Notes: generated by a model from the sequence alone, not told the origin. 39,580 nt of DNA from Coleophoma eucalyptorum (GCA_026120035.1 JALRME010000082.1:1-39580), one strand, 5' to 3'. Positions 20,833 to 31,296 are shown, counted from the stretch's first letter. A program made the numbers and translations.

Positions 20833-23422
20833 ATAGCAAAATCAAGTAGCTTTTAGCGGCAACTTGATCCACCTTCCACTCACCCCTGTCCATAGTGATT
20901 CACCGAAAATTATCAATACAGCAGTTCTGCTAACCTTTCCGGGCAGAACCAGATTTTCTTCATTTCAGGATTAGCATGTGACAATGGGCCGTTATCTGGG
21001 TCGTTGCCAGAGCTATCTTCGAGGTGCCCTTAACAAGCAAGTCTTCGATCCCATCAAGACGGAAGAGGTCATTCTTGATAAATTCGGCAATTTCTATAGA
21101 TTAATATCTCTCTGCATGAGTTGGTTTCGGGCCTCATGTAGAGAGAGCTTTATCGTCGTGGAGAAACTCGATATTGTGGCCCTCGTAGTCAACGAACGAT
21201 TTGCGATTAGCCGTCCACGGGGTCCGTTTCGACATTCAAAGCCAGCAGACCTACTCTAGCTAATGCTTCTAGATTTGAGGGCCGTTCTTGACTTCCGAGC
21301 CAATGAGAAATCTTTGTACGAACGTCTGGAAAGTTGACAGAGCCCGTTTGAGTCCTAAAGTGTACAAACAAGCTTCCATCAGGCAATTATCGTCGGGGTT
21401 CAACTAAACCCATCAATCGGCCTTAAGAACGACGTAAAGGGGGGTGGTATTATGAGAATTGATGGGATACGCTGTGCATAAACCATGCAGAATAATGAAT
21501 TGAGTGCTGAGTTGAGTGCTGAACCAGCTAGCCAGCTGGCTCTCTATATATACTATCTAAGGAGCTAGGATTCACCTGTAACATGCTTATATACAAGTTA
21601 CAGAAATCCCAGGTATAACACCAAACTTGGCATATTCATACGCCTCATAGTGTGCCCTTAACTCAGTTAGCCTCTATATGACTAGCTTCCAACAAGCGGG
21701 CCGAACCAAACTATTTAGCTTCAATGAATCTAATGTCAACCTTTAAAACAATCTGTCAATATAAAGCAAAATACCCATTTACAAGATATTTAAAACGCAC
21801 CATAAAGCCGCATTTTTTAAAATCGAACTCTTCCAGACCCATTATCCATTCCGCCCGCCCGCTATCGATCTTTTTAGTTACGAGTTGCTTTCGACCTCAA
21901 ACATTCCCGACCTCCCTGCCAAAATATATTTCTTTTTCTTTTTATATACAGCCGCCATATCTGTATGTAACACTTTAACAGATTTCATTTCGGCCCCTCT
22001 CGCAGTTTTTATCCCAGACACGTTGTCTTCGAAAACTAAACATCAGGTTCGCATTTGTTGTTAAGAGTTCTCATCGAGTTGAGTAACACGATTAACAATA
22101 TATCGGGCGCCATCTTTTGTCGTTTTGGTGGTAATTGTTGGAAAATCGTTATATCACCTACACGTGATCACAACATTATCATACGGTATATATGTAAGGG
22201 TATATCACAATATCCCTACATATACATATATGTGGAATATCATCGTACAATAAGTATGTGCATGTACGTGCAAGGAGGCAATCATATGTACAGTACTACA
22301 TATCGCAGGGAGGTTGGATCAATACCCTATGGGGTACTTACACGACCCCTATAACGCTCACTTATAAGAATCATCTATGTTTTACCTTACCATTTTGACC
22401 TGTCTATTGCAGTTGAAATGAGAGGTATATAGATCAACCAACAGTAATTTAGGTTGTCGCCTAAAATGCCTTTATTTCTAAAAATTGTAAATAACTTTTT
22501 CATTACAGGCAGGGTTGTTTTTAATTTATAGGTTTTGTTTTGGTAGTGAAATAGACACACACAACACACACCTCAACCCACGGAGAGATTAGGTGTATGC
22601 AGCTTTGTTGGTTGTTGGGAGGCACAGCCGGTGAGGAATGCCAAAGTGGATCAGATAAGAGGTTGCAGAGGGGTAGCTAAGTGCTCGATCGGGAGGTATA
22701 TAGCTTAGTTGGGCGGCTCTACATCATGCAGAGCCTTCAGGCTAGTCACCAAGCCGGTCGGGAGATATCATCAACTTATGGGTAGTACGCTACTAGCCGT
22801 CTGCCATTCAGCATAAGATCCTTCGGGTCTAGGAACCTGTCGAATGTCTCGCTTCTCCCTGACCCTTGGTCCAGACGGACGTGGCCATCCGAGCAAGCAT
22901 GTCCACCATAGCGTACACCGGGGGACCAGCGCCCACATTGGCAAACGCCAGCTCCTCCAGGAGTATTTCGGGACGTTTAGCAGCATTCCGTGGGCACCAC
23001 AAACATGCCTTTCTCCTTCACGCAGAGAGTGGACTGTTTGTAAGGACTCGTTCCATATTTAAATTGTGTGCTGCGACTCATATGGCCTACAAAGCTTCTG
23101 TGGCTTTGCAGAAGCTCATAGGGCTGCATATTCCCGCGGCTTAGTTTGAACCTGCTTATCTGTGACGCATGCATCACACCTTATATTAAATTACCGAGTC
23201 TCCTGCGTCGATCATCTTGCTGGTCAGAAGTAGAGAGGGGGTACTAGTGTGGCCTACAGTGCCTGAGTGCCTGAGTAACAACAAGCTGGCCAGGCAGCTG
23301 TACTGGATCAAAGGCACGACCCAAACCCATAACGACCGGTAAGAATGAACTTCATTCATACACCTAAAATAAAATTCTAAAGTACATACTAAGATCTAAC
23401 CCTAACCCTATATCTTTCTAGA
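20833..23422. other. Long intergenic stretch, mostly without genes
   Basis: About 2.6 kb separate the dioxygenase from the next gene. 21260-22600 is AT-rich without coding signal. 20978-21259 (+) is open but unrecognised. On the minus strand around 22800-23000, a protein-like run (RPEILLEELAFANVGAG, then YAMVDMLARM) breaks off into other frames and may be a gene remnant of unknown family. A short (CCCTAA)2 motif lies at 23397-23410. Confidence 0.5.
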
Positions 23423-24859
23423 TTATAAGGGATACAACTTATTAATTTTCTCGGTAACGATCCGAGCAGACTGAGCACAGGCTGCAGTACCTCCAGAAGC
23501 CCAAGGCTTCACGCCATCTCCAACATTAAAAAGATTTGCTACAGGAGTCGTCTGAGGCTCATCAAACCCAGATACAGCACGTTGCGCAGGCCACTCATGG
23601 GCGGTGACATCCACAGCTAAAATCTTGGCCTCATCAAAACCTGGGAATTGATCACGTAAATCCTCAAGTAGTAATGCCGTTTCCTTCTCCATATCGAATT
23701 GGCCTCTCGCGGGAATGGGGACGGAAGCACCGCAATAAAGATAGCATCCTTTTGGAGCCCGCCGAAGCTGAGGAGCACTGAAGTTTCCTGCGTAGACCAT
23801 ACGGCCGGCTTTTCCGATAAGAGCGAGAAAAGGAAACGAAGCGAGGGGTTTCTGGCTGGCGAAGTGAACGGTGATAATGGCCGCGGGGTCATTCCAATGC
23901 TCCACCCTATCGGCATATCCTCTGGGAAAGTTGTCGGGACCGGCGAGCTGAACCGTTCCCAGTGGCCCTATGTTACTCACAACCACTTTGGAGGAGACCT
24001 GAACTTGGGACCCGTCTTCTCGCTGGATCAATGCACCCGTTACTAGACCGTCAGGTCCAAAGATGAGCTTCGTTACTGTGGAATTGAGCCAGACCTGACC
24101 ACCGGTACTCTCAACATAGTTGACCAGAGGTTTCCATATTTCAATTGTCCCGCCTGGGGGGAAGCCAATTTTTTTGAAGGATGTATCTTTAGAAAAATAA
24201 TGAATCAAGACTTCGGCAGGGATAACGTCGCTTCTGGCAGCAAACATGGAGCCGAGAACGTTGTCGACAATGCCATGGATGGTTGAGCTGCGTGTGAATT
24301 TGTTGAGCCATGACCGAGTTGATTCGCCCTTTTTCGGACGTAGGAAAGGGAGTATCCGACAGATTGAAGCCAAGGCTGTGGGGGCAATATTACGAAGAGC
24401 ACCAAGCGGGCCCTCAGCGATATTAAGATCGCGTCCGCCGAAACGCAGGACTGTGGATGCATTTTCGGTTTCATAGAGGCTCAGAGAGATTCCGATATCG
24501 TTGTACGTCTTGGCCACTGCCCCGTCCAACTCGATGGCGAAAGCGCCCGTATTGACGAGAAACCCGTCAATTAGGCGCGTTGATGCACGACCACCAATGC
24601 GCTCTTTAGCTTCCACTATCAGGGTGCGATAGCCCTTTTTGGCCAGTAGAGAAGCAGCTGTCACGCCGCCGGCGCCGGCTCCCACGACTAGCGCGTCAAA
24701 CACATTGTCAGATGCAGCGGGCGTTGTAGCAGGCGTTGTAGAATATGCGAGGAAGCATGTCTTTGTGAATAGTCGGGCCTGGGTTAACGATGGATCAAGA
24801 CAGATTCTAGACGAGGCGGACAGCACTCGCTGTACTGGGAAGGTTAGCACCATCGGCAT
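23423..24859 (-). CDS. FAD-dependent oxidoreductase, phytoene desaturase / retinol saturase-like
   Basis: An intronless 478-aa gene. After about 50 residues of a leader resembling a mitochondrial presequence (RICLDPSLTQARLFTKT, AYSTTPATT), the FAD-binding fold begins: VVGAGAGGVTAAS, then a GGRAST motif typical of the flavin amine oxidase/phytoene desaturase superfamily. The C-terminal motif LFNVGDGVKPWASGGTAACAQSA is the second FAD contact of that family. The function could be a desaturase, isomerase or saturase; the substrate is unknown. It is divergent from a second, unrelated-looking family member 298 bases away. Lack of introns contrasts with most neighbours. Confidence 0.87.
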   Translation of the reverse strand: MPMVLTFPVQRVLSASSRICLDPSLTQARLFTKTCFLAYSTTPATTPAASDNVFDALVVGAGAGGVTAASLLAKKGYRTLIVEAKERIGGRASTRLIDGFLVNTGAFAIELDGAVAKTYNDIGISLSLYETENASTVLRFGGRDLNIAEGPLGALRNIAPTALASICRILPFLRPKKGESTRSWLNKFTRSSTIHGIVDNVLGSMFAARSDVIPAEVLIHYFSKDTSFKKIGFPPGGTIEIWKPLVNYVESTGGQVWLNSTVTKLIFGPDGLVTGALIQREDGSQVQVSSKVVVSNIGPLGTVQLAGPDNFPRGYADRVEHWNDPAAIITVHFASQKPLASFPFLALIGKAGRMVYAGNFSAPQLRRAPKGCYLYCGASVPIPARGQFDMEKETALLLEDLRDQFPGFDEAKILAVDVTAHEWPAQRAVSGFDEPQTTPVANLFNVGDGVKPWASGGTAACAQSARIVTEKINKLYPL

Positions 24860-25157
24860 AGGGAATTAAAGAGAAGAACGTTGAGAAGATAATCTTGAAT
24901 TTCACGGATGGGAGAGGGCCATTAGGTGAATGAATCTGTCTTACAGAAGAATCAACCTGAGGTCAAACCAAGAGCCCGAGCCCGAACCCGAACCCGAAAA
25001 TGAAACGGGCTTAAACAGGGCAATTCGGCTCCGTAGCTCGAGTAACTGCTGCTTGCCGGAATGTGCGGCACGCGCGCTATTTAAAAGCTCAATTGACATA
25101 ATGTAGGTTCAATTCCTTGTATTGAGCATTTCTCAGTCTTACAGCACCACGTTTATC
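24860..25157. promoter_or_regulatory. Divergent promoter of the two FAD oxidoreductases with CCCGAA repeats
   Basis: A 298-base shared promoter. At 24975-24998 it holds four consecutive CCCGAG/CCCGAA hexamers, the first two forming CCCGAGCCCGAA. The same 12-mer (reverse complement) is at 19887-19898 in the monooxygenase/dioxygenase promoter. A regulatory role is inferred. Confidence 0.55.
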
Positions 25158-26480
25158 ATGAGCACGCCATTGAGAACAGTAGCAGTAGTTGGTGGCGGGC
25201 CGGCCGGTTGTACGGCCGCCTATACCCTGCGCAAACAGGGGTGCAATGTGCACCTCTTCGAGCGCAGCGATCGAATCGGTGGGCGCACTAGCCAGATTCG
25301 CAAGGAGGGCTTTAATCTTGGTACAGGCGCGTTGTTCCTAATGGGAGGCATCTACCCTCGCACCAATGCGATCTTGAAAGAAATTGGCCATGGCAAGGAC
25401 TTGGTACCCTGGGAGGCCACTACGCATGTCGTGGACTGGGACCATCAGCACTATACCGCGCGCTTCGACAAGGTCACGAGCTTTGTCCAGATGCCTGTGT
25501 TCAATCTCTTTGATCAGCTGAAGGTGGCAGTCGGCGTCATAAGGCAGATGTTTTCGCCCGGCCCAAAGTCGCTCTTCGATGGCGCCGAGCTCGCCTTATA
25601 CGACCATGGTGAGACGCTGGCCACTTGGTCCAACCGTGTGCTTGGGAAGAAAGGCACCAATTATTTGACTTTGCCGTATATGGGCTTTCTGTATGCGGTT
25701 CCTCTAGAGTGGCAGTCAACCCCTTTGTTCCAAGGTGTTATTCAGCAGTTCTACAAGTTGTCACTGCAGGTGCCGCCCGAAGGTGTCGGGCAGTTCAGTG
25801 AATGGCTTGTCGAGGCCACTCCTGGTCTTAATCTCCACCTGTCCTGCCCGGTCGAGGCCGTTCGCATCCGCAACGGTAGCAGCGGTTACACGGTCGACGC
25901 TGGCGGCAGATCCTACGAAGTTGATGCCGTGGTGATGGCGCCGGAGCCTGGAGTGGCCGCGGATCTCCTTCAGGATATTATCAACCCAGGGTCGGTAGCC
26001 AAGCTACGAAACTGTCGCTACTCTGAATATGCTCACGTCCAAGTCTGTTACAAAAAGAACCCTTGGCCGAACTTTCCAGCCTCAATTGCACTGCCTGCGA
26101 CGACTCTGAGAAATTGGGGTGCCTGTGTGCTGCTGAGCCGTCGTCATCCCAACTCGGTCCCTCCGGGTGGGGAAGCGGTTGGCGTGTACTTCTACACGCC
26201 GCCATTGGCGAATATGACTGACGAGGACATCAAGCATGAAGCAATGATGGCCCTTGCCGAAGTTTTTGGTGCTACCCCAGAACCTGACTTCATTGAGTTG
26301 TTCCACTATCAGCGTGGGCTTTCACTCTCGCCACCAGGGCACTTCGCCACGCTGGATTCTTTGCATGCCGAGATACCTGAGGGTGTTGTTCTCGCCGGCG
26401 ACTATTTCGCCCATGCGGGCGTGGAAGCCGCGGTACTCAGCGGCGAGCGGGCAGCAAGCCGGCTACTAAAGAATATGTAG
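25158..26480 (+). CDS. FAD-dependent oxidoreductase, flavin amine oxidase / protoporphyrinogen oxidase-like
   Basis: An intronless 440-aa gene. The ATG at 25158 is chosen; an in-frame TTG at 25122 is not needed. The N-terminus is a dinucleotide-binding fold, VAVVGGGPAGCTAAYTLRK, ending with HLFERSDRIGGRTS. The C-terminus has VVLAGDYFAHAGVEAAVLSGERAAS, the second FAD-contact region of the amine oxidase/HemG superfamily. The gene is clearly richer in G and C at third positions than its neighbours and has no introns, so bacterial origin is possible. Substrate unknown; it probably works with the divergent partner gene. Confidence 0.86.
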   Translation: MSTPLRTVAVVGGGPAGCTAAYTLRKQGCNVHLFERSDRIGGRTSQIRKEGFNLGTGALFLMGGIYPRTNAILKEIGHGKDLVPWEATTHVVDWDHQHYTARFDKVTSFVQMPVFNLFDQLKVAVGVIRQMFSPGPKSLFDGAELALYDHGETLATWSNRVLGKKGTNYLTLPYMGFLYAVPLEWQSTPLFQGVIQQFYKLSLQVPPEGVGQFSEWLVEATPGLNLHLSCPVEAVRIRNGSSGYTVDAGGRSYEVDAVVMAPEPGVAADLLQDIINPGSVAKLRNCRYSEYAHVQVCYKKNPWPNFPASIALPATTLRNWGACVLLSRRHPNSVPPGGEAVGVYFYTPPLANMTDEDIKHEAMMALAEVFGATPEPDFIELFHYQRGLSLSPPGHFATLDSLHAEIPEGVVLAGDYFAHAGVEAAVLSGERAASRLLKNM

Positions 26481-26938
26481 TGATAAACTCATGGAATTCT
26501 CAACTTGGTAGTTGAGACCATCTTAGAATAAATGAAAATCGACTTAGCTGAGCCTAAACAAAAGCGAAGTCCTTTGGTAGGTTGGCGGCCAGCTAAGCGA
26601 GACGGCTTTACTAAGTCGCGACCTTTGCCTAGCCAAATGTTCAAGGTTTCGTTAGCTCGGTAGTCGTGTAACGTCCCCAAAGGATAACTAAAATTAGGTT
26701 CCAAGATCTTTGTGCACGCCTTATATCCATGTTCCGACACGACATATCGGACCTCTTCTCTTTTTATAACACTACACAATGCTAAAGTCTAGCTAATCAG
26801 CTTAATCCAAACAGAAAGCATGTAAGGACATAGGTTGATCAATGGCAGGATAGATGTAAGGACACAGGTGAATCAAAGGTAGGATAAACGTGTTTGGGAG
26901 TAAAATAACCTTATATTAATCCGAATTCTATAGGTCTC
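26481..26938. other. Intergenic, nothing recognised
   Basis: About 460 bases downstream of the FAD oxidoreductase. A minus-strand open frame (26489-26779) has no domain. No clear regulatory signal or repeat is visible apart from the start of repeat block A at its right edge. Confidence 0.55.
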
Positions 26939-27164
26939 GTACTGTGACGGGGTTACTTGCTGTCACCTGATTTCAACTCTATTCTGTCACGAGGATCATG
27001 CATATATAGATGCAGCTGGGCTGTACTATAGAAAAACAACAATTTTACAAACCTTTTTAACCAACCCAAAACTTGACGATAACTGCGAAATGTAGTGCTG
27101 CTGCTGAACTACCCTCTATTCCACGTCCTGCAACTCTATGTGCTTTGGTGGGACTTTCCCCACC
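26939..27164 (+). repeat. Dispersed repeat block A, copy 2
   Basis: Second copy of the block at 611-836, in the opposite orientation and of the same length (226 bases). Differences are few and mainly transitions. The open frame starting at 27073 is just a reading of this repeat, since the left copy has an equivalent one at 499-702. Confidence 0.8.
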
Positions 27165-27384
27165 ACAGTACGAAGGACACAAAAAAGATAACAAGAAAAA
27201 GAAGAAAGAAACTATTTTCTATGTCATGTCCCCTTTATATGCTTCCTGCGTCCGAAGCCCCTCCGAATCGGGCTATACTCGCTTATGCCTCTTGTCATGA
27301 GGCCACGTGAAAAAAAAATATAATGAAAATCCAATGTCTTGGATTAAATAATTAGCCAATCTGGGCAGGTCAGGTTCTTACAAG
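27165..27384. other. Spacer between repeat blocks, no gene
   Basis: This 220-base spacer holds an A-rich run (27183-27210) and no recognisable gene. It separates blocks A and B, which are adjacent in the left-hand locus. Confidence 0.5.
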
Positions 27385-27645
27385 AGGATTGTAGTAGGGC
27401 CGAGTTACATAATTTAAGCTTATATCTAAATTAGGTATAAGCTAGACCTAAAGTCCAAATAAGGATAGGGAAGGGAGGACAACAAGGGGACAAGAGGACT
27501 GAAGGGAGGTTAGAATTATACAATATTTATTACCATTCATATGGACAACTAAGGGGAACATCAACTTACGTTTGGACGAGCGCATACTTAATAATAGCTA
27601 CTTGTAATTCTTACTTCCCTTTTAATAACCTTTGTTTTGCCTTTG
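27385..27645 (+). repeat. Dispersed repeat block B, copy 2
   Basis: Diverged copy of the reverse complement of 848-1110, alignable through GTAGGGCC, AAGTCCAAATA, GGACAACTA and CCTTTGTTTTGCCTTTG landmarks. No transposase frame is left here. Confidence 0.65.
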
Positions 27646-27781
27646 TATTTTGGACTATACGAAACGATATACTTAGTTTAATACATTCATTTCATACACC
27701 CAAAGTAGTCTCTTTATAATAGTAACAGTATCTGTAGGGAGACGCTACTTGTGTCAACCAGTTAGAACCTGGTATTAAACA

Positions 27782-29461
27782 CTACCTCTTTCTGTATAGC
27801 CATAACAGAATGTAAAAGAGGAAGTCGGTCATCAGTCCAATAATCATGCCCCACCTGTTTCCCAGACAGTAACAGAAGAAAATCAATATGCTAAATAGCG
27901 AAAAGAACAGCATAAGAGCAAGGAATGACTCCAAGAGATCTGCGATACAAAGTAGAATACTTCTGGCACTTTTGGCGCAAGATGCAAGGTGGCTGGATAT
28001 ATGCTCCGAATCTTCCACAACAGAATCCAATAAATCAGCGAGGATTTCGGAATTTGTTGGTGGTTTCCGCCAATCATCCCAATCTGTTATTTGGAACCTA
28101 TCTCCCAGAGCATGATACCTCCGCACCCAGCAACCCCTCAACTTTCCATCCTTACCATAAGGTGTTATGGCAACCATATGCCAGCGTTCTAAAGCCAACT
28201 CCACAACAGTCGTACGTGTTGTCTTGGTCGTATCCACAGGCCTTGTTTCGACCTTGTCTGGTGCCACCCATTGTCTCCATTTATTTACTACTTCTAGAGC
28301 AGTCTCACGACTGATCTCATACCATTCTTCATGCGTTTTATCCTTCGTTTGTTTCTTGTTAATCGACTTCGTGGTTTTGGGGATAGGGTCTTTGTGGCTT
28401 TGTTGGCACTTTGCACATTTATACTTGCGTCTCCTTTCCCAAAGCTCGATCTGGACGATCTTCTCCACCAGAGCGTAGTGATAGAATGGTTTGTCATTCG
28501 GGTCTTCAACGAGTCGGATAGGAAGCTTGCACTTCCCATTCCATTGTTTTATTCGTGTGCTAGGATCGATAGTTGTCATTCCAATCTTGATGAATCCCGC
28601 GCACCTTTCGGACTCATACATGTAAATATATCCATATTTCTGATCCTTATCAGCGTTCGCATCTGATTTTGTTGTTTTGTCCTTGCCCCCGAAAAGGGCG
28701 TGCAGTTTGTGATTCACATTGATCTGGTCCTGGTGGAAAGGAGTAAATATTGGAGTGAAGTCTAGAGCGGAGGCTGGAGTAGAGACTGGAGTAGCAACTA
28801 GAGTAGAGACGAATGTATCAGAGGGTGCATTTGAGGATTTTCGAGGTTTTCTTGCCATTGGCCTGCTCTTGGTCGTGTTCTTGCTGCCTTTAGTGGGATC
28901 GTCTACCAAATGCTGGAGAGGCTGACCGCTTTCAACAACTTCCGCAGTGCAATCTGGTTGGCTCTGATTGTCCTGAGTCCTGTCTCTCTTCTGGGACTCG
29001 GGGTTTTGTTCAAATGACTCTTCCACCCTCGGGGAAGATTGGGAAACACAGCCTTCTACTGCAAGCAGTCCGTCTGCAAATTCAGTACGTTCTGATGTGA
29101 ATTTACTCCCAAATAATGGAACTGGTCCACCAGGTCGTCTTCTATAGCGAGAAATATTCTTGGGGATGGGTGATGGCGGTGTCACGGGCCTGGGTTGTCC
29201 CAAAAAGCTCCCTTCACGCGATGGCGGAGTGATGGGCGATGATGGAGTCAACTTCTGATCAATATCCATGTCATCATCCCAGACATTTGTTCTAGACGTG
29301 GGCTTGGAGCTGTTTATAGAATCACTACTGCTCCTCGACTGGTAGCTAGAAGCTGGTGACTTTGACATTCCGAGATGAGATGGTCTTTTGGTTCGTATTG
29401 GGTAGGATACCATCGGTGGGGTCTGTTGAATAACAGGCTCTTCTCGTCGATTATCTACCAT
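27782..29461 (-). CDS. T5orf172 (DUF1766, GIY-YIG-like) domain protein with C-terminal membrane segments
   Basis: A single-exon 559-aa protein. The first 270 residues are low-complexity and rich in Ser, Pro and Thr (including VATPVSTPA-type repeats), probably disordered. Residues about 276-390 form a T5orf172 domain: YGYIYMYESE, FIKIGMTT, STRIKQWNGK, then ALVEKIVQIELWERRRKYKC and EEWYEI. The domain belongs to the GIY-YIG nuclease superfamily and is common in filamentous fungi, but its function there is not established. Two hydrophobic segments near the C-terminus (about 513-533 and 538-555) suggest membrane attachment, which is odd for a nuclease-like protein. It is the last intact gene before the RIP-decayed chromosome end. 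Confidence 0.85.
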   Translation of the reverse strand: MVDNRREEPVIQQTPPMVSYPIRTKRPSHLGMSKSPASSYQSRSSSDSINSSKPTSRTNVWDDDMDIDQKLTPSSPITPPSREGSFLGQPRPVTPPSPIPKNISRYRRRPGGPVPLFGSKFTSERTEFADGLLAVEGCVSQSSPRVEESFEQNPESQKRDRTQDNQSQPDCTAEVVESGQPLQHLVDDPTKGSKNTTKSRPMARKPRKSSNAPSDTFVSTLVATPVSTPASALDFTPIFTPFHQDQINVNHKLHALFGGKDKTTKSDANADKDQKYGYIYMYESERCAGFIKIGMTTIDPSTRIKQWNGKCKLPIRLVEDPNDKPFYHYALVEKIVQIELWERRRKYKCAKCQQSHKDPIPKTTKSINKKQTKDKTHEEWYEISRETALEVVNKWRQWVAPDKVETRPVDTTKTTRTTVVELALERWHMVAITPYGKDGKLRGCWVRRYHALGDRFQITDWDDWRKPPTNSEILADLLDSVVEDSEHISSHLASCAKSARSILLCIADLLESFLALMLFFSLFSILIFFCYCLGNRWGMIIGLMTDFLFYILLWLYRKR

Positions 29462-31106
29462 GATGAGGTTTTAGTGTTTCATATAGAATATGTGTATATT
29501 GAGTCCAAATCAAATATGGCCTTAAAAATAGAGAATGTAGGAAAGATTGAAAAACAGTGTGTGAGAGTTGTAGGAACTTAAGTAAAGGGGGGCTTACGGG
29601 TGACGGCTACCCTTCCAACAGCAGAATCGTCTAAGCCACTCAAAGTCTCCCAGTACTCCGCCTTGTTCCGGGGAGTTCCTCAACATGCAAGTCGCCGTTT
29701 CTGGCATATATTAATTACCGGGGGATCCATACCTCGCCAACAAGTCTCAAGAGGTGGCTGGAAAAAAAGGGTTCTGCAATGTCAGTATACCAAATTGGAT
29801 ATCAAAAGCCAAAGAAAACCCTGCTTTTTTTATATCTAGATGATGTTATCTTCAGTATAGTATCATTACGAGTATCTTATATTGAGGTCATGTGAGGCTC
29901 GAAATGAAAATGAAACGCAGGGTTCGGCCATCGGCAATAACCCTTGAATGAGTATTGCCAAATAGAGACGAAAATCCAACATTTTCCCTACGAACTTTGC
30001 ACAAAGCCTCGACAGCAGAAAACCAAAGATTCTTACGCTGCTATAAAAGATGACATTATCCAATAAACTTAAAATTCTGACGTAATACAAGGAGAAACTG
30101 GCTTTTGGTATCGTATTTTGTATTGGAAAAGCAAAACAACGCCTGGTGGTCTCTTCCCATACTTTCCAATGTGACTTGATTCATAGAGATAAAATTGGTC
30201 ATTGTTTTGTTTCATTATATGCTACACCAGTAACTGTTTGAAAGCTAATTCGAACCACCCTCAGTATTTATAAATCTGATTGATTACGTCCCAACTACAG
30301 ACAGTATGGAAAGCAAGATCTCGCCAGAAGGAAATGAATCGAGGGTTGAAACGATACTCTTGAGTCCTAGATCATGATTATACCCCAGCTGGGTTGCGCA
30401 AGAATAAGTATAGAGAATTATAGAACTATGCTAGTCAAAAATGACCTCCCCTAGAATAATCTTGCGAGAAAATCCACGTTAACGAGAAGAAATATTGTAA
30501 ATGGTGAACTATGGTTTAAGGTAGTTCAATTCATTCTCTCGGGATACGACAATACACAAGACACAAGTAGTTAGGAGTCTCAACTAAATGATTCCTATAA
30601 CGATATAACTAAAGAAGAGCTACGAAGGAGGTAGGTTGGTTGATCGACGCAATGCCTCGATTTCCATGGTCCGATCATTTCATCCGTAGGTCGATGATAA
30701 TTTGTATGATAGCCAGGGACCAATATATATACATTGTCGGGTAGGAACAAGGTTCCTCCGATCGGTTGCACATTCTACCGTCCCGTTGCCTCGTCCCATT
30801 CCACTAGTTTACAATATCAGGATAATAACGAAAGTGAAAGAATTAATATAGTGCTATAGGTTAAATTCAAAGCTAATACCACTCTTTCCATTATTAGCTT
30901 CTCGGAGAAAAGACCTCTTAGGAGTCTTACAACCTTATGACGGATAACGGTACACACTCGGAAGCCTCTAGCCTATAAGAACCTGACCTACTCAGAATAG
31001 ACAATTGGGAATCCAGATATATGTCATATGACCAAACATATGTTATATAACTGTTGGTTCACCCTACGGTGAACGCTGTCTAATCTCTATCGAGTACTTG
31101 GATCAG
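29462..31106. other. AT-rich intergenic DNA, no gene recognised
   Basis: About 1.6 kb of increasingly AT-rich sequence between the T5orf172 gene and the retroelement. Short open frames (29600-29839 +, 29866-30090 -) have no domains. Its right part looks RIP-affected. Confidence 0.55.
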
Positions 31107-31296
31107 TGTCAGGTGTCACAAGCAGAGTGACGTACAAGCAATAGATAAGTAGGGTATACATAGGGTATACGTAGGTAGGTAGTAGTTATTATTCAAACTG
31201 ATCTCTAAAGATCCTTAAACCAAGGGGGCTGAAGATATATATATGTTTCCCCGTCTGGCTCGCTAATACTATATGACCTCGCTTGGGCCTATGATA
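31107..31296 (-). repeat. 3' LTR of the chromovirus
   Basis: 190 bases, matching 37726-37915 except at about 11 positions, all transitions. The plus-strand right end reads ATA instead of the expected ACA, a C-to-T change. ATCAG precedes it directly. Confidence 0.93.

Noticed and set aside
20978..21259. 93-aa plus-strand frame downstream of the dioxygenase
   Set aside because: Not recognisable; the minus strand of the same stretch also shows short protein-like runs with stops, so it may be a remnant, not a gene.
23397..23410. Interstitial telomere-like (CCCTAA)2
   Set aside because: Only two repeats, too short to support a fusion or telomere insertion.
24860..25157. TTG start at 25122 extending the right-hand FAD oxidoreductase
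   Set aside because: Non-ATG starts are unlikely in a fungal nuclear gene, and ATG 25158 directly precedes the FAD fold.
27073..27300. Frame similar to one at 499-702, looking like a repeated small gene
   Set aside because: The similarity is at the DNA level of repeat block A. The frame is not conserved outside the block and has no start or end context.
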